This document shows, in pieces, positions 23,001 to 32,400 of a stretch of 33,025 nt of DNA. A program made the position numbers and the translations under genes. The stretch's first letter is position 1; every line of letters begins with the position of its first letter. Where the stretch lies: positions 1-33,025 of IMG/VR virus record IMGVR_UViG_3300046321_000306; one strand, given 5' to 3'. The notes under the pieces were generated by a model. It had not been told where the DNA came from and ran no database searches. It worked only from the letters and a program-made list of their open reading frames with translations. This DNA comes from a virus.

Positions 23001-23085
23001 GCAGCTACTGTGATCGCATCAAGCGAGCACCCTTCAAAAAAGGGTTGCTTACTTGGTGCACGCAGTAGCTGCTACTTCTTTTTTT
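23001..23085 (+). ncRNA. Long structured RNA ending in a U-tract (complex terminator or small RNA)
   Basis: GCAGCTACTG (23001-23010) pairs with CAGTAGCTGC (23063-23072). Inside, GCATC (23016-23020) pairs with GGTGC (23055-23059), and GCACCCTT (23027-23034) pairs with AAGGGTTGC (23040-23048, one bulge). The stem is followed by TACTTC and seven T residues ending at 23085. It lies alone between the stop at 22964 and the ATG at 23106. The long bulged stem is more elaborate than a normal terminator, so a small RNA with its own terminator is possible. Confidence 0.5.
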
Positions 23086-23105
23086 GCCGCATAGGAGAGA
23101 ACCAC

Positions 23106-24236
23106 ATGCCCAGCTTAGCAGCCACCTCATTCAGCGCAGGTGTGGACGAAAAATTAGCCATTATTGATGTGTATGCTCAAGAAGGCTTAGGCGTACTCAA
23201 CAATCTCATCGACTCGTTCACGGGAGGATTGAGCGATTCACTGGCAGCATTGGTTCCGCCATCTGTTTCAGCAGCGGTCAACAACGCGCAAAGCACTTTG
23301 TTGATGGTCAACAAACTTGGAGAAGTGGCTCTCAACCCAGACGCTATTCTCAAAAGCGTGATTGCTACATCACCGGAATTGGTATCAGCAATCAAGACAC
23401 TCCCTGAAATGGTGCAGTCCGGTGTAACTGCGGTTTCTGGTGTGATTTCAAACATTCAAACCACCATTGGTGGGGTTACCAGCTTCATCAAGAATGCTGA
23501 CATCACCACCGCTGCAGGTCTGGGTAATCTTGTTGTCGGGTTGACGGGACAGCAACTGCCTTTCAAATTTGAAGACATTGCAGCCACGACGACATTGGCT
23601 ACAAACCTGATCAAGCAGACTGCAGAGATTGGAATGAGTGGTGTGTTCACCACGCTGGCGAATGCTACAAAACTAGCACCCATCATGGAGAACGTTACCA
23701 AGAACCTCATCCCAATGTTACAACAAAAACCAAACTTTGGCTTGCTTTCAGAAATAGCCAGCACCAAAATAGGCGCGAGCGTGCTCGGGGCGAATGCTGG
23801 TAATTTGATCTCGGCTTCTTTGGCAAATTACAAGACCGTTTTGGGGGCGGTTCAAAGTGCTGCTGCTACAGTCTCTACGGTCAAGTCCCAGATCGCTCAG
23901 ACAAAGCAAGACTTCAAAAGCATGAAAACTGCTTTCACTGCAGTGAAGGCGGATTGGAAAACCACGGTAGTGGGCGTCAAGAAAGTCCTCTCCGCAAAGG
24001 CATTGAAAGCAGCCAGCAAAGACGCCATCAAAATGGTTAAAGCGGGAGTGGCTGAGCAGGCTAAGGAAGTTGCATTCGGGATTGGCATCACGGCGGTTGC
24101 GAGTGCCGCGAACTTCATCAGTAAGAAACCCGTTGTATCTGATGAAGCTTTCATGCTGGCTGCGGCCACTGCATCCCCGCAACCCTCCGTCGCTGTCGCT
24201 GTTGCCGGGGAAATCCCGTACTACGCCCAAGCGTAA
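23106..24236 (+). CDS. Ala/Val/Ser-rich probable virion protein
   Basis: 376 residues from the ATG at 23106, which has GGAGAG about eight bases upstream; an in-frame start 96 bases earlier would lie inside the structured RNA and is rejected. The composition is low in aromatics and rich in Ala, Ser, Thr, Val and Ile, with amphipathic helices throughout and repeated hydrophobic runs such as LGNLVVGLTGQ and FGIGITAVASAANF. A Lys-rich segment (about 275-330) might bind nucleic acid or partner proteins. It precedes a large virion-like protein by 25 bases. A tail-interior or tape-measure-associated role is possible. I recognise no family. Confidence 0.6.
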   Translation: MPSLAATSFSAGVDEKLAIIDVYAQEGLGVLNNLIDSFTGGLSDSLAALVPPSVSAAVNNAQSTLLMVNKLGEVALNPDAILKSVIATSPELVSAIKTLPEMVQSGVTAVSGVISNIQTTIGGVTSFIKNADITTAAGLGNLVVGLTGQQLPFKFEDIAATTTLATNLIKQTAEIGMSGVFTTLANATKLAPIMENVTKNLIPMLQQKPNFGLLSEIASTKIGASVLGANAGNLISASLANYKTVLGAVQSAAATVSTVKSQIAQTKQDFKSMKTAFTAVKADWKTTVVGVKKVLSAKALKAASKDAIKMVKAGVAEQAKEVAFGIGITAVASAANFISKKPVVSDEAFMLAAATASPQPSVAVAVAGEIPYYAQA

Positions 24237-24260
24237 CCGATTCATTTCAGAGAAATACCC

Positions 24261-26360
24261 ATGTCGTCGAATAACCCAGGACAAATGGATGCCTTAGGCA
24301 CGCTCGCACCCAACCTCACGGGAGAGATTGACTTACCTGGCTTCAAAAAGAACTCGCAGTGGATTAGGCAATCATTCATTGCACCACTGACGGGCGGGCA
24401 GAAGGTCGCTCTGGCGATGGACCCGACCGACATCACCAATCGGTTCTTCTCCAGTGCTGCATTCAAGTACACAGACACCGCACCTGGTGGGAACTTTTGT
24501 ATCAACCCACCACCACAATTCACACCGTACGCCGACATTCCTGTACCCGGCGCTTTGCCGGAAGCTCGGTTTCACACCATCCCCTACTCCAGGGCCCCTT
24601 CTGGGATGGGTCGCTACTACAGTGAAGCAATTGACGACAATAACCAAAACGTCTACCTTCGCTTTGGTGTACCAAGTTACAACTCGCTCATTCAGTTCTT
24701 CACGGGTTTCTACAGCTCCAGCTCAGCCGTCTTGGCCCGCACAGGGCGCTTGGACGACAGCTTCGTCACCAAGTTCTTGAAGTTCGGTGCTTTTGTGATC
24801 GGCATGGCCATCATGCCGCTGACCATCATCCCCATCCTGTTCAATATGGCAGGCATGGCGATCAAATTCCTGTTGAAGATCCCTTCCTCAAAGTTCTACT
24901 ATTTGAAGCCGACTATGCCGGCGTATTGGCATGCTGTCACCAGCATGTTCAATCAAATCTCAGTGAACAAAGGGCTGGTGAAGTACACAGCGCCTGAGAT
25001 ATTCCAGTCGTTCGTTGGTGAGCAAATGAAAGTCACCAATATGGATAAGGATGTCTTTCACCAGATCTTTCCAGAATTCAGCACGAATGGCACCTTGGAT
25101 GTGTATGCCGTAGCCAATCGAGCAAAACGACTTGAACGCAGGCATAACGCAGAAATGTTGCGCCGAATGAAAGACCCCGGTGATGACGGCTGGTATGGTC
25201 GTGTTCGAAAAGTGTACCAAGAAGGTGGGGTTACACAATCAATTCAACAGGCACAGCCTGGTGAGACCAGTCCATTCAGACTGACATCGTTCTGGGATAA
25301 GTGGTTGGCTGCTAAAGACTTGGCGGCAGCTGAGAAAGATTCCATGATTGAGAAAGACATCCGAAAAGGAGCGGATGTTTCCACAGCAGGAACTGTGGAG
25401 GAGGCAATGTCCAAGCTCAAACAGAAGTGGACTTCTTCTGTATCTGCTTCTGCGCTCGAATACTTCTTAGCAAACGCATCTGACGGCAGTGAGTTCGCAT
25501 GCTTCCGAGTTGATGCAACCGGCAGCGTGTCTGAATCGTTCAGTAACCAGACAGCGCCTAACTCAATGGCGCAGAAGCTGAACTCTGCATCTCAAGGTGC
25601 ACGCGATATGAAAATCAACATGGCTGGTGGTAACATCGACCCATGGGGAATCTCCAAAGCAGTGCTGGACGGGGTCGGAACAATTCTCTCCACAGGAGCA
25701 GGACTTCTTCAACTCTCGGGTCTTGCTGCATTCGCCGGGAATGCCTTCGTTGACATCCCCGACAACTGGGAGTCGCATTCCGCCAGCATGCCCGAGACAT
25801 CGTACACAATGACACTTATTTCCCCCTACGGAAATCCAGTGTCTCAGATGTTCAACATCTACTTGCCATTGTGCATGCTTTTGGCTGGTGCGCTTCCGCT
25901 GGCCACGGGTAAGCAGAGCTACCAGTCTCCATTCCTCTGCGAGTTGTTTGATCGCGGGCACAAAATCACGCGACTGGGCGTGATTTCCTCGCTGTCGATC
26001 ACACGTGGAACATCGAACCTAGCATTCAATCGTGACGGCCAAGCCATGGCGATTGACATCACCTTCACGGTGAAAGATCTCTCCAGCATCGTGGCAATGC
26101 CTATTCAACAAGGCTCGTCCGTCATGCCCCTAGAAGGTATCTTTGACGGGGAGACCAACTACACAGACTATCTCCTCACGCTTGGGGGCAACAGCCTGCG
26201 AGAAATTCATGACCGTCTGCCGACTCTGATGCGTCAACTTGACACCAAGATGGCCAACATCAACAGCTACTTCAGCATGTCGCGATTGATGATGGACATG
26301 GGGCAATCTCCTGTCGGTGTGCTGGCAAGTATTTTCATGAAGGGTGCCAGTAAAGACTAA
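24261..26360 (+). CDS. Large probable tail/baseplate virion protein with central membrane-like segment
   Basis: 699 residues. A soluble N-terminal domain (1-165) leads to a strongly hydrophobic stretch at about 171-208, beginning KFGAFVIGMAIMPLTIIPIL. The middle is charged and helical (about 280-400). The last 200 residues include ISPYGNPVSQMFNIYLPL and FTVKDLSSIVAMP: an IDITFTV-x-DL strand pattern seen in tail-tube-like beta domains. This suggests a baseplate hub, tail-tube or injection-related protein, as inference from pattern only. It follows the Ala-rich gene and faces the tape-measure gene across a bidirectional terminator. The membrane-like segment is unusual for a plain baseplate component and hints at a role in DNA passage. 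Confidence 0.65.
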   Translation: MSSNNPGQMDALGTLAPNLTGEIDLPGFKKNSQWIRQSFIAPLTGGQKVALAMDPTDITNRFFSSAAFKYTDTAPGGNFCINPPPQFTPYADIPVPGALPEARFHTIPYSRAPSGMGRYYSEAIDDNNQNVYLRFGVPSYNSLIQFFTGFYSSSSAVLARTGRLDDSFVTKFLKFGAFVIGMAIMPLTIIPILFNMAGMAIKFLLKIPSSKFYYLKPTMPAYWHAVTSMFNQISVNKGLVKYTAPEIFQSFVGEQMKVTNMDKDVFHQIFPEFSTNGTLDVYAVANRAKRLERRHNAEMLRRMKDPGDDGWYGRVRKVYQEGGVTQSIQQAQPGETSPFRLTSFWDKWLAAKDLAAAEKDSMIEKDIRKGADVSTAGTVEEAMSKLKQKWTSSVSASALEYFLANASDGSEFACFRVDATGSVSESFSNQTAPNSMAQKLNSASQGARDMKINMAGGNIDPWGISKAVLDGVGTILSTGAGLLQLSGLAAFAGNAFVDIPDNWESHSASMPETSYTMTLISPYGNPVSQMFNIYLPLCMLLAGALPLATGKQSYQSPFLCELFDRGHKITRLGVISSLSITRGTSNLAFNRDGQAMAIDITFTVKDLSSIVAMPIQQGSSVMPLEGIFDGETNYTDYLLTLGGNSLREIHDRLPTLMRQLDTKMANINSYFSMSRLMMDMGQSPVGVLASIFMKGASKD

Positions 26361-26381
26361 GAACACTGGCAAGCTAGACAG

Positions 26382-26412
26382 CATAAATGGGAGGCCCGGC
26401 CTCCCATTTATG
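26382..26412. terminator. Bidirectional terminator hairpin, CATAA-boundary family
   Basis: A perfect 15-bp stem around a single central base, identical to the core at 3204-3234 except for that base. It lies between convergent genes ending at 26360 and 26424. It is preceded by GACAG, as at 3203. Confidence 0.75.
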
Positions 26413-26423
26413 ACGCATATGCG

Positions 26424-29400
26424 TTAGATGCGGCGACGCATCTCTATCGGAGACTTTGTCAAGCCAAAGCTACTTGACGGAAGATTCCGATCTTCAGCCG
26501 ACCCCGCAGCGATCGCAGCAGCCTGTCGGGCTTGAATGCTGTCGACTCGTTGTGGTTCGGTGGCTGGTTGACTTTCTTTCTTGGCCTGGGTTGTTCGGTC
26601 TGATGCCGTCTTCACCATGTGGTCGTAAATTGCAGTCAACGTCTTCAGCATGCTGCCTTGCGTGATGACCGATTTAGCCAAGAGGTCTTCTGTCGTTTTC
26701 AGCGGGTTGGTAAGACCCGCGTTGAGTTGGGAAGTCTTCTCAGCGTCACGCGTCATGTCTGCATAGTTGAAACCTTCAATCGATGCGTTTGCTGGTTTCG
26801 GCGCAGGGGTTTGTTGCGGTTCAGTTGTTGGAGGAGTCCAGCTCGCATTCATCATGCCAGGAGGTTTCTCCTGAGTTGCCGGTGCATCTTGCATTGGTTC
26901 ACCATAAGCATTCATTCGCTTAGGTGCGATGCTCGGAGCCGCAGCTCCAGACGCACGGGCATTGAGTTCACTGGCTTGCTGCAGCTGAGGTGCGCCAGCG
27001 GCTTGTCGATTTGATGCAGCTGAAGTATCCTGCGCAGGCGCTGACGGGATCTTCGCCTGAGGGTCCATCTTCAGTTTAATACCAAAGCTTTCTGCCTTGG
27101 TTTTCACCTTTTGCTCAAGAACAGCACGAATCTCACCCACAGTTCTCGGGCGACCAGCGCCGTTGTTCTCGTAGAAGATCGACTTGTTCGAACCTGCCGC
27201 ACTCGGTAAGAGGTTATGAGCGTAGGTTTGTGGGTTCGTCTTCAGGGCTGCGTTGAACTTTGCAGCACCGTACGGTCCCAGGAAGTGCGCGGAGTAGATG
27301 TCGGTTGGATCGACTTCAGAATCTCCAGTGGCCTTCTTCAGGATCTTTTCGTTTTCCTTGATGTACTCTGCACCCATCAAGGCGTTTGCCTTTGGATCAA
27401 ACGGTGATGCCCCTGGAACAATACCGTACTTCTCGCCATGGGTTCTGACCATTGCGTTCCAGGTCCTGTTGATGAACTGGTTGAGTCCCTTCGCACTAGA
27501 ACTCTTCGCAGCAGCATTCGGATTGAATCCTGATTCAATCGCCACCGTCGAGACAGCGAGATCAGGTTTGACACCCACCACCTTTGCTGCGGCTTCTACC
27601 GTGTTCTTCACACTGGCAAGCGTGCCGTCCGGATCTGGTATCTTTGCACCGAGCCCTGTCGGCATGTTGGTGGAATCGTTGTTTGCTTTTTCGATTATCT
27701 TTGCCCCAGCAGTAGGCGGTGCTACAGCTCCAGCCTGTTTTGCAGGCGCTGCACCGGCTTGCACCACAGGGGTCGGCTTCGGTTCAGCATCAGGACTCAC
27801 AACAGCTGCAGGTGTTCCAGCACCCTTACCAACCGGTGCCGTTGACTTCGCCGTAGGCGCATCCTTCGGGCCTGCAGCTGGCGTGATTGGTGAGCTGCCT
27901 GCACCCATTGCGACAGATGCCTTTGGTGGCTCTTGCCCAGGCAGTATCGGAGTGGGCAATGTGACTTGCTCTCCTGATTTCGTACCACTGATCTTGACAT
28001 TCGGAGCCACGTTTGCGCTCATGATGGTCTTGATCATGGTGTCGTCTCGATCGCCCAGCGGGGTTCCCTTGATAGAACCCATACCGCCACCACCGCGACC
28101 CATGCCGCTCTTGATGGCATCGATAGCCAATCCCGGATTTCTCTGGAATTCTTCTCGACCGATTTGTGTCCCAATGGGTTCCAGATGCCACGGCTCACCA
28201 CCCAACGGGCGAACAAAGCCGTATTTTCTCATCAGACCAAGAGAGTCTGCTTTATCCAAGTCAGGGGAGTTGACATCCATCGCCAGTCCAAACCCGTGAA
28301 GGCTCTTTCCAGGAGTCGCAGCTCTGGCCCCATACTTCTCTTTCATTCTCACCTGGTCTTCGTAAGAGCGGTAACCATCGGTCACCATCATCTTCTTACC
28401 CGTGATTTGTTGATACTCCTCAGCCATCCCAAAGAACTGCTTGAGCAGCATTGGGTTAACCCCATCAAGCTTCACACCCTTTGCGAATGACAACAATGAT
28501 GCACCAGGGCGACCCTCAAGGACTGGGCCATCTGCCAGCTTCAACGTCCCTGGCGTGGTTCCACCAGAGGTGATACCACCCGCTTGCGACGCCACGGCAG
28601 TTGGCTTCGGTTCAGCATCGGGGCCAGCAGTGATTTCCTGCTTAGGCTGTGTGCTAGACGACTTCTGCTGAGTCGGTGACTTTGCAGCCAAGCCAGCCGC
28701 TTGCTTTTCTTTGTCCGATAATCCAGCACCCTTCGAGGCGTCGGATTCTTGGGTTTTCTTTTCTTCAATGGCCTTTTCTTTTTTGACTGTGTCTTCCAAG
28801 AAAGCCAGATTTGCTTTTGCCACATTCCCGTCGGTTGAGACCTTGTAGCCAGGCCACGGAGAGTAGCTTTGCTTCCATACGTCCAAGCCGACCATTTGCT
28901 TGGCCACGTCGAATTGCTGAGACACCTTGAGCATCCCAACATTGTCGTCGTAGTGATCCTTGCCACTGTACGCACAAGTCAGACCCACGTACTTCAAGAA
29001 GCTGGGCAGGAAGCGCTTAACCAGCCACTCCTTCCAAGCATCGGCGTCCGGACCTTCCATCGAAGCAATCCCGAACTCACCACGCATGGTTTCGAGCAAC
29101 TTCGTCGGAGAGCCTTCCCAGCTGGCCTGACCTTTCTTGTAGACCAAATCCTTGAGCACTGCCTTTTCAACAGAGTTCAAGCTCTTGATCTTGGATTGCT
29201 CCAAATCAACCAAGCCGTACGTTTTGTACTTAACCGCTTCGAGTGCGCTGTACTTGCCTTCTTGCTTGAGGTTACTGAGGTCGATCAATGCTTGAAGCGT
29301 TGACTCATCCCCGTATTCTTCATTGCCAGAGTCATCCGTGATGCCGATTGGCGTGAGCGTTGTGGTAACTGCCACACCAGCTGCAGTCTTTTTGATCTCG

Positions 29401-32400
29401 GCTTGGAGAGAAACTGCTGCAGCCTGAGGTTCAGGAGCTGCTTGCCCGTTCATCTCCGCAACCATTTCCTTCTCAGTTGTGATTGCAGCGATTGCACCAG
29501 CAGTCACGACCTTGCCACCTGCTGTCAGTTTCCCAGGGGCGACCTTGTCAAGACCCATGCGTTTCTTGATTTCAGCAATGATCGCCTTGACATCTGCCGC
29601 ACCAGTGACTTTGTAGCCTTCTTCATCGATTGGAAGGGTGAAGATGCTATAAGGTCCGTTTTCAAATTTGGCTTCATTGAGATAAGTAGCTGCATCTTGC
29701 TTGTCAAAGCTAGACACTTCCCCCATTTCAATCTTGCTCTTCTTTGCAATGATCGCAACGACCGATCCGTTGGTCAAGTACACGGGCTTGAACCGTTCCT
29801 GATACCACCGGAAGAATCTCTCCATGCCGGCTTGATCATCTTTCTCGATGTCAAACGTATCCAGCATTTCTTTCATGTCCATGTTCTTTTCGTCAATGGT
29901 TGTCTTTCCACCATTGAGGCCCACCGTAGCGAACGGTTTGCAGAACTCTTCTAACTTCCGAACTCGCTCAAAGTTCTTTTGGTCATCCGCTTGGAAGCCG
30001 TACTGCACCAGTCGCAGCTTATCCAAGTCGGACATTTTCTTCAGGTGTTTATACAACTTGTAGCCACCATAAGCGACTGCGGCTGTTGCTGCCACACCAA
30101 GCACCACAGGACTCGCCAGGAAGGTCATCAGGCCCGTACCAGCCGCAGCCAGCGTAGACCCTGCAGCAGCGATGACACCAGGTGCTGCAGCAGCCCCTGC
30201 GCTCAGTGCTGTACCCGCGCCAGCTGCCGCACCACCGATTGCTGTGGTTGCAGCGGAAGCTGCTCCGGTGATCCCACCAAGAGTAGGCAATGCCAGCAAC
30301 GCCCGAGCACCTAAGCCCTTCGCACCACCAAGCAACGTGCCTGCCTTACCAAGCAGACCCGTAGCACCCTTACCGAGTGAGAACAAATCCTTCACACCTC
30401 CTACCAGATCACCGACCTTACCCATGATGCCGCCCAAGCCCTTGAGCATGTCAAACATCGTGGTGCCTGCTTTGCTGGCCGTGTCCTTGGCTTTGTTGAA
30501 TTTGTTCTTTGCTTTCTCTTTGAGTTCAGCGATTCGTTCCTTGGACTTCTGCTTCAGGTCTTGCCAAGATCCATCCTTGTCACCATCACCATCAACATCA
30601 CCGAAGGCCGCCTTCTTTGGATTTTGACCTGCTTTCAAAATGTCTCGAATTTCTTCAAGCACCTTGACACTCTTGGCACCGTTGACCTCAACCGAGAACC
30701 CGTTGAGAAGACCACCAGCCAACCCCTTGACGCCCTTCAGCATGGCGCCACCGATTTTCTTGGTGAGCCCCCACGCAGCTTTTTGAGCACCCCAGACTGT
30801 TTTAGCAGCAGATCCTAAAACACCTGTGATCTTCTCCATTGCCGACTTGATTGGTTTGCCACCCTTATCGACCACACCCTTGCGGATGTCATCCATGGTG
30901 ATCAGCGTGTTGCCTTCGATGTCAATCACAGGTCCATCGATGTCGCTGGCTTTCTTGATGGGTTTACCCGAGAGCTTCGAGATGTACCCACCCGCCTTCA
31001 TCACCTTTGCATACAGGACCGGCTCAGGCGTGCCGACCACATACACATCCTTGGCTCCGCCGAGCGCACCCCAGACCTTCTTCACAGCAGTCACAGGTGC
31101 CATCACGATGGATTTTGCAATCTTCGCTTGAGCCCCCATCATGCCTGGTAAGGCATTTGCGTACGCCCCACCAATTTTCTTCAGCAGCCCACCCACTGCC
31201 TTCGCAGGTGTGGTGATCAATCGAACAGCGCGAGCACCCATGCCCTTAGTGTAGAGCTTTGAGATTTCATCACCTGTGATGATTTCGTTCCCTTTTTCAT
31301 CCAGGATAGGTTCGTCAATGTCTTTGTGGTTCTTCACTGGTTTCAGAGAGAACTTCTTCAGGTACTTGCCCGCCGTCATTCCTGCAGCAAACAGACGCGG
31401 CGTCTTCTCACCTTCGAAGTACACGTCTTGAGGTTTGGTAGGTCCAAACAAAGCGTCTTTGACTTTACCACCACCCCAAGAAATCGCACGTCCTGCGGTC
31501 TTGACAGACCAGATGTTCAGGTCAACAGCGCCCCGTGCAGCACGAGAAGCCAAACCACCCACACCCTTTGCAGTTTTGGTTACTGCGTTACCAAGCGCAC
31601 CTGAGACACCTTCACCGTGGTTGATCTTGTCTTTCTTAGCTTTCCTCTTCCCGAAGATAGAGAAACTCTTATCGACATTAATCCCATCGTGCAGCTGGAT
31701 ACTGATGTTCTCCAGATGGGTATTAGAGGTGAGGATGGCTTGCCTGATTTTGTCGAGTTGCTCGTCAGAGCCTGGGAGTTCTGAGCTTGGTTTGAAGAAC
31801 TGATCTGCCGCCGCTTGCGTGCCCGGCGTAGGCGTCGCTTCTGGCTTGCTTGAATCGCTCGCTTTGACAAACCCGTTCAAATCCTCAGCAGCGCTGACAG
31901 CGATGTTCTTCGCCGACTCTGCCACGTTCATGATGAACGCCATCGCAGTGTTGGGCTTGATGTCTGTTTCTTCAGAGACTTCTTCAACGTCAGCCGTGAT
32001 TTCTTCAGCACGCTGAGGTGTGAGTCCAAGCTTGGCTGCCATCTCAGGGATGGATTGCTGAGCTTTTTGTTTGGCTGAAGAGATCGCTCCGCTGAGTCGA
32101 CCCATCAACGTTTTCTTTTCCTCCACAGGCGCAGGTGCTTGTTCAGGAGCCAGTACGGCAGCGTCTGCAACAGTCTGTGTAACTGGTGCAATTTCAACCG
32201 GAGCGACTTGAGGCTGTAGAATTGCAGTAGGCTGCTGTGTAGGAGCAGCTAACGGCACTGGTGCACTCACAGGAGCAACAGCAGGACTTGGTGTTGCTAC
32301 CATCGCAGCTTGATTTGTCTCAAGCGCATCCAGCTCTTCGAGCATCTCCAATGTGATCAGCGGCTCTGCACGGCCTGCTTGTTCGGACAGCACGCTTGGT

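Noticed and set aside
23010-23105. In-frame N-terminal extension of the gene at 23106
   Set aside because: It would run through the structured RNA and its U-tract, while the ATG at 23106 has a good ribosome site.
27298-28299. 333-residue plus-strand frame opposite the tape-measure gene
   Set aside because: It is antisense to the M15 and SLT domains, whose motifs are clear; Pro/Ala/Phe-rich shadow composition.
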